From positions 1 to 64,000 of the forward strand of contig NZ_VTOM01000029.1 in NCBI RefSeq assembly GCF_009765365.1: DNA of 64,000 nucleotides, read 5' to 3'. Each line of letters begins with the position of its first letter. Positions within the stretch are counted from its first letter, which is position 1. Made by a program: the position numbers and the translations under genes. This DNA comes from Antarcticirhabdus aurantiaca. Its GTDB lineage: Bacteria > Pseudomonadota > Alphaproteobacteria > Rhizobiales > Rhizobiaceae. Of this stretch, positions 33,721 through 41,591 are shown one piece after another. The notes beneath the pieces were generated by a model. The model did not search any database, was not told where the DNA came from, and saw only the letters and a list, made by a program, of their open reading frames with translations.

Positions 33721-34616
33721 GGGGCCAATCCTTCCTGTCGAGGTGCCGCCACGCCCGGCGCCGGCGTTGCGGCGGGTCTGTGGCGGCGGCGGCCGGCGCC
33801 GCGCGATTCCAGGAGAACCTTCACGGCCAGCGTCACCAGGGCCAGGAGGGTGAGGATCGAGGCCGCGGCGAAGGCGCCGACCGTGTTGTAGTCGTTGTAG
33901 AGGAGCTCGATCTGGAGCGGCAGCGTGTTGGTCTGCCCGCGGATGTTGCCGGACACGATGGAAACGGCGCCGAACTCGCCCATGACGCGGGCGTTGCAGA
34001 GCACCACGCCGTAAAGGAGCGCCCACTTGACGTTGGGCAGGGTCACGCGGCGGAAGACCTGCCAGCCGTTCGCGCCGAGCGAGACCGCCGCCTCCTCCTC
34101 GCTGCGCCCCTGCGCCTCCATCAGCGGGATCAGCTCGCGCGCGACGAAGGGGGCGGTGACGAACATCGAGGCGAGGACGATGCCGGGCAGCGCGAACAGG
34201 ATGCGGATTTCGGCCGCCTGCAGCGCGGGGCCGAAGAGCCCCTGCAGGCCGTAGACGAAGAGATAGGCCGTGCCCGCGACGATCGGCGAGATCGAGAAGG
34301 GAATCTCGATCAGGACGACGAGGAGGCGGCGGCCGGGAAAGTCGAACTTCGTCACCGCCCAGGCCGCGGCGATGCCGAAGCCGGTGTTGAGGGGAACCGC
34401 GATCAGCGCAGTGAGAACCGTCAGGAGGATCGCATGGCGCGTGTCGGGCGCGGCGATCGTCGAGGCGAAATAGCCGAGCCCCATCGAGAAGGCCTGGCCG
34501 AAGATCACCGCGAGCGGCGCGAGGATGAAGACGGCGGACAAAGCGAGCACGAAGCCGATCAGCAGCCGCCGCGCGAGCGGCGTCTCGCCGATGCGCACGG
34601 ACGCCCGGCGGTTCAT
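33717..34616 (-). CDS. cysW: Sulfate ABC transporter permease CysW
   Basis: A 299-residue permease with six hydrophobic segments. CysW markers are FDFPGRRLLVVLIEIPFSIS with PIVAGTAYLFVYG, APFVARELIPLMEAQGRSEE with EEAAVSLGANGWQVFRRVTL (coupling loop), and NARVMGEFGAVSIVSGNIRG with NTLPLQIELLYNDYN. It pairs with CysT. ATG 34616 overlaps the cysT stop by 4 bases. The C-terminal tail is Arg/Pro-rich beyond the last helix. Confidence 0.95.
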   Translation of the reverse strand: MNRRASVRIGETPLARRLLIGFVLALSAVFILAPLAVIFGQAFSMGLGYFASTIAAPDTRHAILLTVLTALIAVPLNTGFGIAAAWAVTKFDFPGRRLLVVLIEIPFSISPIVAGTAYLFVYGLQGLFGPALQAAEIRILFALPGIVLASMFVTAPFVARELIPLMEAQGRSEEEAAVSLGANGWQVFRRVTLPNVKWALLYGVVLCNARVMGEFGAVSIVSGNIRGQTNTLPLQIELLYNDYNTVGAFAAASILTLLALVTLAVKVLLESRGAGRRRHRPAATPAPGVAAPRQEGLAP

Positions 34617-35437
34617 GCCGCCCCCAGGTGGCGCGAAGCCCGCGCCTGGAGAAGGTTGGTGACGGCGAGCATCACGAAGGCGGCGAGAAGGATCACCGAG
34701 GCGATCGCGGCGGCCGCGGGGTAGTCGAACTCCTCCAGGCGGATAAAGGTCAGGAGCGAGGTGATCTCGGTCGAGAAGGGCTGGTTGCCGGCGATGAAGA
34801 TCACCGCGCCGAACTCGCCGAGCGATCGGGCGAAGGAGAGCGAGGTGCCGGCGAGAAGGGCGGGGGCGAGAAGCGGCAGGACGACGCTGCGGAAGGTCCG
34901 CGCCTCGCCCGCGCCGAGCGACAGCGCCGCCTCCTCGATCGCCGGATCGAGATCCTCCAGCACCGGCTGCACCGTGCGCACCACGAAGGGGATGCTCGTG
35001 AAGGTCATCGCCACCATGATGCCGAGCGGGGTGTAGGCAACCTTGATCCCGAGATCGGCGAGCGGGCCGCCGAGCCAGCCGTTCGCCGAGAAGAGCGAGG
35101 TCAGCGCGATGCCGGCGACCGCCGTCGGCAGGGCGAAGGGCAGGTCCACCACCGCGTCGAGAAGGCGCCGGCCGGGAAAGCGGTAGCGCGTGATCACCCA
35201 GGCGAGCGCGAGGCCGAAGACGAGGTTCACGAGCGTCGCGGCCAGCGCGCAGAGCACGGTGACGCGATAGCTCGCGACGGCCCGCGGCGAGGACACGATC
35301 GACCAATAGGCCTCGGGCCCCAGACTCGCCGCCTTCCACACGAGCGCGCCGAGCGGCAGGCAGACGATGATCGAGAGGTAGAGCAGGGTAACGCCGAGGG
35401 AGAGCCTCAGCCCCGGCAGGACACGGCGCGGCAGCAC
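34613..35437 (-). CDS. cysT: Sulfate ABC transporter permease CysT (CysU)
   Basis: A 274-residue permease with six hydrophobic segments. It shows FPGRRLLDAVVDLPFALPTA with VAGIALTSLFSANG, YTPLGIMVAMTFTSIPFVVR, the coupling loop IEEAALSLGAGEARTFRSVV and SFARSLGEFGAVIFIAGNQP. All are typical of CysT. The start is GTG at 35437. The binding-protein gene lies 85 bases upstream, with a hairpin in the gap. Confidence 0.95.
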   Translation of the reverse strand: MLPRRVLPGLRLSLGVTLLYLSIIVCLPLGALVWKAASLGPEAYWSIVSSPRAVASYRVTVLCALAATLVNLVFGLALAWVITRYRFPGRRLLDAVVDLPFALPTAVAGIALTSLFSANGWLGGPLADLGIKVAYTPLGIMVAMTFTSIPFVVRTVQPVLEDLDPAIEEAALSLGAGEARTFRSVVLPLLAPALLAGTSLSFARSLGEFGAVIFIAGNQPFSTEITSLLTFIRLEEFDYPAAAAIASVILLAAFVMLAVTNLLQARASRHLGAA

Positions 35438-35463
35438 GGCAACTCCGGCAGTTCATCGGATGC

Positions 35464-35500
35464 GCGGAAACGGCCGACGCCGACCGCCGACCGTTTCCGC
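35464..35500 (-). other. Hairpin between sbp and cysT
   Basis: GCGGAAACGG (35464-35473) and CCGTTTCCGC (35491-35500) form a perfect 10-bp stem with a 17-base loop, just after the binding-protein stop on the transcribed strand. It is the third example in this window of a hairpin behind a binding-protein gene. Confidence 0.6.
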
Positions 35501-35522
35501 TTGCGAAGCTGGCTTATGGGGC

Positions 35523-36527
35523 TCAGCGCGAGCCGTAAAGCACGTCGAGCTTGCCGCCGGCGGCGAAGTGCTCGGCCTGGACCTTCTTCCAGCCGCCGAA
35601 GACGTCCTCCACGGTGACCAGCCGGACGTCCGGGAAGCGGTCGGCGAATTCGGCGGCGACCGTTTCGTCGCGCACGCGGTTGCCGTGCTCGGCGATGATG
35701 CGCTGGCCGGCCGGGGTGTAGAGGAAGTCGAGGTAGGCCTTGGCGAGCTCGGCCGAGCCGCGGCGCTTGGCGACCGTCTCCACCACCGCCACCGGGAATT
35801 CGGCGAGGAGGCTGACGGGCGGGATCAACGTGTCGAAGCGGTCCTCGCCGAACTCGCGCGCGATGCCCTGCGTTTCCGCCTCGAAGGTCACGAGCACGTC
35901 GCCGATCTCGCGCTCGACGAAGGTCGTCGTCGCGCCCCGGCCGCCCGTGTCGAAGACCGGCACGTTGTCGAAGAGCTTGGTGATGAACGCGTCGACCTTG
36001 GCCTCGTCGCCGTCGAAGGCCTCGAGTGCGTAGGCGCGGGCGGCGAGATAGGTGTAGCGCCCGTTGCCGGAGGTCTTCGGGTTCGGGAACACGACCTTGA
36101 CATCCTCGCGCACGAGATCGTCCCAGTTGCGGATGGCCTTCGGGTTGCCCTCGCGCACGATGAAGGCGGGCAGCGAGTAGTAGGGCGAGGCGTTGTTCGG
36201 GAAGGCTTGGCTCCAATCGGCCGAGACGAAGCCGTTGGTCTGGAGGAAGTCGATGTCGGTCACCTGGTTCAGGGTGACGACGTCGGCTTCCAGTCCTTCC
36301 GCGACGGCGCGGGCCTGGCGCGACGAGCCGCCATGGCTCTGGTCGACCGTGACGTCGCGGCCGGTCTCGGCCTTGTAGCTCTCGGCGAAGGCCGGGTTGA
36401 CCTTGGCGAAGAGCTCGCGGGCGACGTCGTAGGAGGCGTTGAGGAGGGTCGTCGGCGCGTCCTGCGCGGCGGCCGGCGACAGGATTGCGGCGGCCAGCGA
36501 GGCGCCAAGAAGCAGCGAACGGAACAT
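35523..36527 (-). CDS. sbp: Sulfate ABC transporter substrate-binding protein
   Basis: A 334-residue periplasmic sulfate/thiosulfate-binding protein. The signal peptide is LLLGASLAAAILSPAAAQ. The mature part has TTLLNASYDVARELFAKVNP, VTVDQSHGGSSRQARAVAEG (the QSHGGSS sulfate loop), ADVVTLNQVTDIDFL, VFPNPKTSGNGRYTYLAA and RGATTTFVEREIGDVLVTFE. Length and motifs fit Sbp/CysP. ATG 36527 is chosen to start the signal peptide; an ATG 13 codons upstream is possible. It heads the operon sbp-cysT-cysW-DUF1684. Confidence 0.95.
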   Translation of the reverse strand: MFRSLLLGASLAAAILSPAAAQDAPTTLLNASYDVARELFAKVNPAFAESYKAETGRDVTVDQSHGGSSRQARAVAEGLEADVVTLNQVTDIDFLQTNGFVSADWSQAFPNNASPYYSLPAFIVREGNPKAIRNWDDLVREDVKVVFPNPKTSGNGRYTYLAARAYALEAFDGDEAKVDAFITKLFDNVPVFDTGGRGATTTFVEREIGDVLVTFEAETQGIAREFGEDRFDTLIPPVSLLAEFPVAVVETVAKRRGSAELAKAYLDFLYTPAGQRIIAEHGNRVRDETVAAEFADRFPDVRLVTVEDVFGGWKKVQAEHFAAGGKLDVLYGSR

Positions 36528-36713
36528 CGGAGAGATAACCTTGGAGACTTCGGGAGGCGCCGCCATCTTGCGGTCCCGCCCGGCTCAAGGCGAGGCGCGA
36601 ACGCCGCACTTCGAGCGGCGGCGGAGAAAATCCTTCCCGCCAAGACGCGTTTCGCGAACGGCAATGCTCAGCGTCGCGCTGGAAATCTGCGGAGCGGGCG
36701 ACGCCGCCCGCCG

Positions 36714-37295
36714 TCAGCCCCGCCGCCGCGCGAAGGCGCGCGCGTCGTAGCGGCCCGTGCGGTGAACGAAGCGCGGCACCGCGACGGCTTCGAGGCGCCG
36801 GCACAGGCGGCCATGGGCGAGGCTCGGAAGCTGCGCGGCATCGTCGAAGGGGCGCAGGTGATGGAGGACGACGACTCGCCCGCCCGGCGCCAGCACCCGG
36901 CACAGGGCGGCGGCCAGCCGGTCGAGGTCGCGCCGGTTCAGGTAATAGGCGATCTCCGACACGACCACGAGGTCGAAGGGCCCGCGCGGCAGCTCGTTCG
37001 GCAGGAGCGCCCGGCGGAACGCGACGCGCGCGCCCGGCGGCGTCAGGCGCCGCGCCTCGGCGAGCGCGGTCGGCGAGGCGTCCACCGCGAGGAGCCGCAG
37101 CGCGAGGGGCGCGAGCGCGCGCGAGGTGACGCCGATCGCGCAGGCGAGCTCCAGCGCCCGGCCGACCTTGCGCCCGCCGCAGGCGCGCAGCAGCACCTGG
37201 CGCTTGGCCGCCTCGAAGCGCGAGGCCCGGTAGTTCCAGGGATCGACGTCGACGCGGAACTTCGCCTCGAAGCCGTCCGGCGTGATCGGCCTCAC
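36714..37295 (-). CDS. NodS-like SAM-dependent methyltransferase
   Basis: A 193-residue class I methyltransferase of the NodS family. It opens with FEAKFRVDVDPWNYRASRFE, matching the NodS-type D-P-W-x-Y/F-R-x-S-x-Y/F-E start. Then come LELACAIGVTSRALA in the SAM-binding position, LAVDASPTALAEAR, FDLVVVSEIAYYLNRRDLDR and GGRVVVLHHLRPFDD. NodS methylates the free amino group of chitooligosaccharides; the substrate here is unknown. GTG 37295 overlaps the PIG-L stop by 4 bases, mirroring the other junctions in this operon; a TTG at 37310 is an alternative. It is the last gene of the four-gene cluster. Confidence 0.88.
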   Translation of the reverse strand: MRPITPDGFEAKFRVDVDPWNYRASRFEAAKRQVLLRACGGRKVGRALELACAIGVTSRALAPLALRLLAVDASPTALAEARRLTPPGARVAFRRALLPNELPRGPFDLVVVSEIAYYLNRRDLDRLAAALCRVLAPGGRVVVLHHLRPFDDAAQLPSLAHGRLCRRLEAVAVPRFVHRTGRYDARAFARRRG

Positions 37296-38002
37296 GAAGC
37301 GGACCGCCAATAGGTTTCCGACGGTCCGGTCAGACGGTCGATCGTCGCCCCCGTCAGGCGGAAGGCGTGCGGGTCGTCGGGAACGAGGTCGCTCGTCTGC
37401 GACAGGTGCGCCGCCACGGCCGCGCGCTTGGCCGCCTGCGCGGCCGATACGTCGAAGGCGATCCGCTCGGCCTCGCCCGCGCGGGGATGGTCCTCGGGCG
37501 CGCCGAGCTCGTCCAGCCAGATCGCATATTCGAGCCGCGCGCAGTCCGGGCTCGCGCGATCGAGGGCGGCGCTCGCGAGCGCGAAGGCGTCGCGATGATC
37601 GCGGTGCGGGTCGCGGCGCCAGGGCAGGAGCGCGAGGTCCGGACGGAAGGCGTCGAGGATGCCCGCGACGGCGTCCGCCGCGGCGTCGAAGCCGGGCGAT
37701 CCGGGCGGGGGCATGTCGGCGTCGGGAAGGCGCAGAAAGGTCCGCGCCGCTTCGCCGATGCCGAGACGGCGCAGCGCCTCCACCGCCTCCGCTTCCCGCT
37801 GCGCGGCGAGCCGCGGGCGGGGCCAGAGCCGCGAGCCGGGATGCGAGGCGCCGCCGTCGGTGACGAAGAGGACGTGGAACAGGGCGCCTCGGCCGGCAAG
37901 GCTCCAGATCAGGCCGCCGCAGCCGAGCGACTCGTCGTCGGGATGGGGCGAAACGACGAGAACGCGCCGCGCCGCGATTGATGCCGCGTCGAGAAGGCTC
38001 AC
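37292..38002 (-). CDS. PIG-L (LmbE) family deacetylase
   Basis: A 236-residue zinc deacetylase of the PIG-L family. The metal and catalytic motif VVSPHPDDESLGCGG is at about residues 16-30 (His and Asp-Asp), and LPWRRDPHRDHRDAF carries the third ligand His. Members remove N-acetyl groups from glucosamine-containing lipids or small thiols. GTG 38002 overlaps the preceding gene's stop by 4 bases. Together with a NodS-like methyltransferase it suggests N-deacetylation followed by N-methylation of an amino sugar. Confidence 0.92.
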   Translation of the reverse strand: MSLLDAASIAARRVLVVSPHPDDESLGCGGLIWSLAGRGALFHVLFVTDGGASHPGSRLWPRPRLAAQREAEAVEALRRLGIGEAARTFLRLPDADMPPPGSPGFDAAADAVAGILDAFRPDLALLPWRRDPHRDHRDAFALASAALDRASPDCARLEYAIWLDELGAPEDHPRAGEAERIAFDVSAAQAAKRAAVAAHLSQTSDLVPDDPHAFRLTGATIDRLTGPSETYWRSAS

Positions 38003-39108
38003 GCCTCGCTCTCCCGGAGCAAGGCTTCTCCCGGCGCCCAGGTGCCGGCGGCGATGGCGGCGCCGAGGCTCGTCAGGGCTCCGTCGGGATTGGGCTGGCG
38101 CAGATAGGTTCGAAGGTCGCGCATCAGGCGCTCCAGGGGATGGGGGGCGATGAAGCCGGCGGCCCCGACGCCGCGCTCGGCCTCTTCGAGAACGGCGAGC
38201 GCGGCGGCCTCCACCGCCGAGCGGGCCGCATCGACGGTGGCGACGAGGTGCGCGGCCGTCGGGGACGCGGCATCGGCGTCCTCGGCCGCGATCCAGTCGC
38301 GCGCCGCCCGCTCCAGCCAGTTGTAGCCCGTCTCGACGGCGATCCCCATGCGGGCGATGCGGTGGGCCTGGTGCGGCGCCCCGGCCCGGCCGGTCGCCGT
38401 CAGGTGATCGAGCGCGGCGTCGAAGACGGCGTGCATGCCGCCGACCTGAACCGCGACGAAGCGCGCCGCTCCGGCCGAGAACCAGGGCTGGGCGACATAG
38501 GCGCCGGGCGCGCCGAGGTGCCAGTCGGGCGAAACGGCCAGGCCGGTGAAGTCGACGACGTGGCTGCCGGAGGCACGCATGCCGAGCGGGCGCCACCAGG
38601 AGCGGTCGACCGGCAGGCCGGCGAGCGGCAGGAGGATCATCTGGCGCCCGGTCTCCGTCGGCACGGTCACGATCGCGCGCGACAGGCCGTCGACCCCGGA
38701 GGCGAAGGTCTTGCGGCCGAGAAGGCGTCCCTCCTCGAGGCGCAGCGGATCGCCGGGATCGTCGGTGTTCCAGATGCCGAAGAGCTCGCCGCGGCGCGCC
38801 CGCCCCGCGACGTCGTCGACCTGCGCCAGCGTGCCGTGACGGCGCGCGAGATCGAGCGCGTTGACGTGGCCTTCGTAGATGCGGCCGGTGCTGAGGTCGG
38901 CGCGCCCGACGGCGGCGAGACGGCGCAGGAGCTGCCGGATCTCGCCCCGCCCGAGCGGCGGATCCGCCACGAGCCCCTGCGCGCGTAGGATCGCGAAGGC
39001 GGCCTCGGGAAAGGCGCCGTCGCGGTCGCGGGCGGCCGCCTCGTCCCGCAGCATGGCCGAGACCGGCGTGGTCCCGGCCTCGGCCTCGATGGTCCGGTCA
39101 GGCCGCAC
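37999..39108 (-). CDS. Acyl-CoA dehydrogenase-like protein
   Basis: A 369-residue flavoprotein-type sequence. It shows LLRRLAAVGRADLSTGRIYE with EGHVNAL early, LFGIWNTDDPGDPL and GRKTFASGVDGLSRAIV in the middle, RPLGMRASGSHVVDFTGLAV (the usual G-M-R-x-S-x-S region), and the end LERLMRDLRTYLRQPNPDGA, all as in acyl-CoA dehydrogenases. The catalytic Glu could not be placed with certainty, so activity may differ from beta-oxidation enzymes. The start is GTG at 39108, overlapping the glycosyltransferase end by 11 bases. Confidence 0.85.
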   Translation of the reverse strand: MRPDRTIEAEAGTTPVSAMLRDEAAARDRDGAFPEAAFAILRAQGLVADPPLGRGEIRQLLRRLAAVGRADLSTGRIYEGHVNALDLARRHGTLAQVDDVAGRARRGELFGIWNTDDPGDPLRLEEGRLLGRKTFASGVDGLSRAIVTVPTETGRQMILLPLAGLPVDRSWWRPLGMRASGSHVVDFTGLAVSPDWHLGAPGAYVAQPWFSAGAARFVAVQVGGMHAVFDAALDHLTATGRAGAPHQAHRIARMGIAVETGYNWLERAARDWIAAEDADAASPTAAHLVATVDAARSAVEAAALAVLEEAERGVGAAGFIAPHPLERLMRDLRTYLRQPNPDGALTSLGAAIAAGTWAPGEALLRESEA

Positions 39109-40174
39109 GGCTTTCCGCCTCCCGGCTCGCGATCAGGGCGGCGAGGCGCGCGGTGGCCGGTGCGACCGGCACGCCGGCCGGCGCGTCCGGCTCGTCGGGC
39201 GCGAAGCGCTCGATCAGCGCGGCGGCGCTGCCGGCGAGCGCGGCCTCGTCCAGGCCCAGCCGGCGGGCGACCTGCCGCCGCGCCTCGGCGCCGCAGCCGT
39301 CGAGGTCCCGCAGCAAGCGCCGGCGCAGCAACCGCGCCTCGATCGCGTCGGGCGCCTCGACCAGAACCGGGCGGCCTTCGGCCTCGTCCCGCATCCAGCC
39401 CGTCAGGCAGTCGGCCATGCCGCCGGGCGCGCGCCCGACGAGGCGGGCCGAAACGGTTACGCGGACCGACGCCGGATGAACGAGCAGCCCGCCGGCCGCC
39501 CGCACCCGCGACACGAAGGCCAGGTCCTCGCGCACCGGCAGCGCGGGCATGCCGCCGACCGCCGCGTAGACGTCGCCGCGCACGGCGAGGCTGCCGCCGG
39601 TATGGTCGCGGTGGCGCGGCCAGGGATCGTGCGGCAAGGGGTCGACGAGCGCGGCGAGGCGGTCGGCGAGGGCCGCGTACCGGGCGATTGCCGCGGCCCG
39701 GGCCGCGAAGCCGGGCCCGAGAAGGGCCTCCTCCTCGGCATCGCCGACGATGTGGCCGCCGACGAGGTCGGCGCCGGCCGCGATGGCGGCGAGGTTCATG
39801 GACACCCAGTCTCGCGCCGGCACGGCATCGGCGTCGGTGGTCAGGATCACCGTCGCGGCGGGCGGACAGGCGCTGCCGGCAAGGGCCCGCTCCATGCCGA
39901 GGCGCCGCGCCGACCCGACGTGGGAGATGGTCTCGGGCGCCGCCGTCTCGATGAGGTCGAGGTCGAGCGCTGGATTGATGCGCGCGGCCGCGAGGGCGGC
40001 TTGGCGCGATCCGTCGGTGCAACCGTTGAGGACGAGGACCGTGCGCAACCGTTCCCCGGCCTTGTCCAGGTGATCCTGCGCGGCGAGCGCGGCGAGCAGC
40101 CGCGGCAGGCGCCCTTCCTCGTTGCGCACGGGTACGGCGACCACGGGATGAAGGAACTGCCGATCGACGCGCAT
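39098..40174 (-). CDS. Glycosyltransferase family 2
   Basis: A 358-residue GT-A fold glycosyltransferase without obvious membrane helices. It starts with VVAVPVRNEEGRLPRLLAAL, then LRTVLVLNGCTDGSRQAALA, and ILTTDADAVPARDWVSMNLA with the D-x-D-type metal site. Later GGDVYAAVGGMP-type motifs (RGDVYAAVGGMPALPVREDL) carry the acceptor-side E-D pair. The C-terminal 100 residues are helical with no match I recognise. ATG 40174 is chosen; upstream in-frame residues do not fit the family. It is the first gene of the coupled four-gene operon. Confidence 0.92.
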   Translation of the reverse strand: MRVDRQFLHPVVAVPVRNEEGRLPRLLAALAAQDHLDKAGERLRTVLVLNGCTDGSRQAALAAARINPALDLDLIETAAPETISHVGSARRLGMERALAGSACPPAATVILTTDADAVPARDWVSMNLAAIAAGADLVGGHIVGDAEEEALLGPGFAARAAAIARYAALADRLAALVDPLPHDPWPRHRDHTGGSLAVRGDVYAAVGGMPALPVREDLAFVSRVRAAGGLLVHPASVRVTVSARLVGRAPGGMADCLTGWMRDEAEGRPVLVEAPDAIEARLLRRRLLRDLDGCGAEARRQVARRLGLDEAALAGSAAALIERFAPDEPDAPAGVPVAPATARLAALIASREAESRAA

Positions 40175-40422
40175 GGGCCTCCGCCGAAAGACCCATTCTG
40201 CAGTCGCCCAAGTGTAGCCGACCGAATCTTTCCTGTGCAGCGAACTATGCCGGGCCTGCTGCCGCACAACCTTGAGGACACGTCAAATAGTGTGGTCGCG
40301 ACCGGACACGATCCCGGACTCGTGGTAAGAGGCCCGCATCCGGGAGGAACGAGCCCGCGGCCCCTTGCAGCCGGGCGCTTTGCCGCCGATATATAAGGCC
40401 TTCACGCACAAGGATAACTCCC

Positions 40423-40605
40423 ATGGCTCTGGCCCGTATGACGGCCGAGGGCCGCACCTTGCTTTCCCAGCTCGCGCGCGGCCCCATCGACGCCCCCGAC
40501 ACCCGCCTGATCTCCGATCTGTCCGCCTTCGGCTTTGCCGAACGCAAGGAAGACCGCTGGCAGATCACGCGCAGCGGCAAGGAGTACCTCAAGTCCCATC
40601 GATGA
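40423..40605 (+). CDS. Small winged-helix-like protein
   Basis: A 60-residue protein. It starts at ATG 40423 after CAAGGATAACTCCC. The sequence (TAEGRTLLSQLARGPIDAPD, then LISDLSAFGFAERKEDRWQI and TRSGKEYLKSHR) looks like a half winged helix of MarR or ArsR style: two helices and a beta hairpin ending in R-W-x-I-T-x-S-G. It could be a tiny DNA-binding protein. A short gap separates it from another small gene on the same strand. Confidence 0.7.
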   Translation: MALARMTAEGRTLLSQLARGPIDAPDTRLISDLSAFGFAERKEDRWQITRSGKEYLKSHR

Positions 40606-40636
40606 TCTCTTCGACCTGCGCGCGAGCCGAGTTCCC

Positions 40637-40882
40637 ATGCACGACGTATCCCCGCTCAGCGGCCCGGTCACCGAAGACGACGTGACGGTCGAGGTGCGCA
40701 TCTACCGGGCGCTCGGCGAAGCGGCCGGATGGGTGCTCGAGGTGATCGACGAGGGCGGCGGATCGACCGTGTGGGCCGACCCCTTCCCCACCGACCGCGA
40801 GGCCTTGCGCGCCTTCCGGGCGGCCGTGGAGGAATACGGGATCGACAGCTTCGCCGAGGCGCCCAGCACGACCCTTCACTGA
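40637..40882 (+). CDS. Hypothetical small acidic protein
   Basis: An 81-residue acidic protein with no signal peptide. The sequence VRIYRALGEAAGWVLEVIDE, then GGGSTVWADPFPTDREALRA, looks like a compact alpha/beta domain (strand-helix-strand, two strands, helix FRAAVEEYGIDSFAE). I do not recognise the family. ATG 40637 is the first good start; the open frame extends upstream over the preceding gene without a ribosome site. It is probably co-transcribed with the 60-residue gene. Confidence 0.65.
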   Translation: MHDVSPLSGPVTEDDVTVEVRIYRALGEAAGWVLEVIDEGGGSTVWADPFPTDREALRAFRAAVEEYGIDSFAEAPSTTLH

Positions 40883-41084
40883 CGAAGCCTTCTGCCCCGA
40901 GATCGGCCCCGCCGGACCGAGGCTTCGCCTTGAGCCGCGCGCGTGACGATCGACGGTTGCTGCGCCGACGCGGCGCGATATGTCGGCCTTGTCGTGATGG
41001 CTTGGCGGGCGGAGGAGTTTTGCCGATGAGCGCATGGGTGATCGTCCCCCCGTCGAGACGCAGGCTCGGCCCGACGTCCGGCGC

Positions 41085-41591
41085 ATGACGATCGTCTGGT
41101 TGAAGCTCCTTCACGTCGCGACGCTCTCGGTCTGGGCCGGCGGGCTGCTGCTGATGCCGCTCCTGCTCGGCCAGCGGCAGGCGGTGGGCGACGGAGCGCC
41201 GTTGCACCGGCTGCACGCCTTCACGCGCTTCGCCTACATCACCGTGATCTCGCCCGCCGCCTTTCTCGCCATCGCGTCGGGAACGGCGCTGATCTTCCAG
41301 CGCGAGGTGGTCTCGCCCTGGTTCGCGGCCAAGCTCGTCCTCGTCGGCATCCTGGTCGCGCTGCACGTCTGGATCGGGCTCGTGGTGCTCTCGGTCTTCG
41401 AGCCGGAAGGGCGCTTCGCGCGCTGGCGCGTGGGCGCGAGCGTCACCGCACTCGCGCTGGTCATGACCGGCATCGTCTGGGTCGTGCTCGCCAAGCCCGA
41501 GCTGCCCTTGGGCGCGATTCCCGAGGTTTTCTTTCAGCCCGGGGGCCTGAGGGCGCTCGCGGCCGAATTCATTCCTGGTCTGACACCATGA
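41085..41591 (+). CDS. CopD/HemJ-like membrane protein in oxidase cluster
   Basis: A 168-residue protein with four membrane helices: LLHVATLSVWAGGLLLMPLL, a second with FAYITVISPAAFLAIASGTA, a third with AAKLVLVGILVALHVWIGLV and a fourth with VTALALVMTGIVWVVL. His residues inside helices 1 and 3 resemble the heme or copper ligands of CopD/HemJ-type proteins. Next to cytochrome oxidase genes it may help supply copper or heme. ATG 41085 is chosen. Its 3' end overlaps the convergent DUF2231 gene by 23 bases. Confidence 0.8.
   Translation: MTIVWLKLLHVATLSVWAGGLLLMPLLLGQRQAVGDGAPLHRLHAFTRFAYITVISPAAFLAIASGTALIFQREVVSPWFAAKLVLVGILVALHVWIGLVVLSVFEPEGRFARWRVGASVTALALVMTGIVWVVLAKPELPLGAIPEVFFQPGGLRALAAEFIPGLTP

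Noticed and set aside
37292-38002. NodB-type chitooligosaccharide deacetylase
   Set aside because: The motif HPDDE belongs to the PIG-L/LmbE fold, not to the NodB polysaccharide deacetylase fold, so the likeness to nod genes is only functional.
40294-40303. Palindrome GGTCGCGACC before the small genes
   Set aside because: Ten-base GC palindromes are common at this GC content and no regulator links to it.
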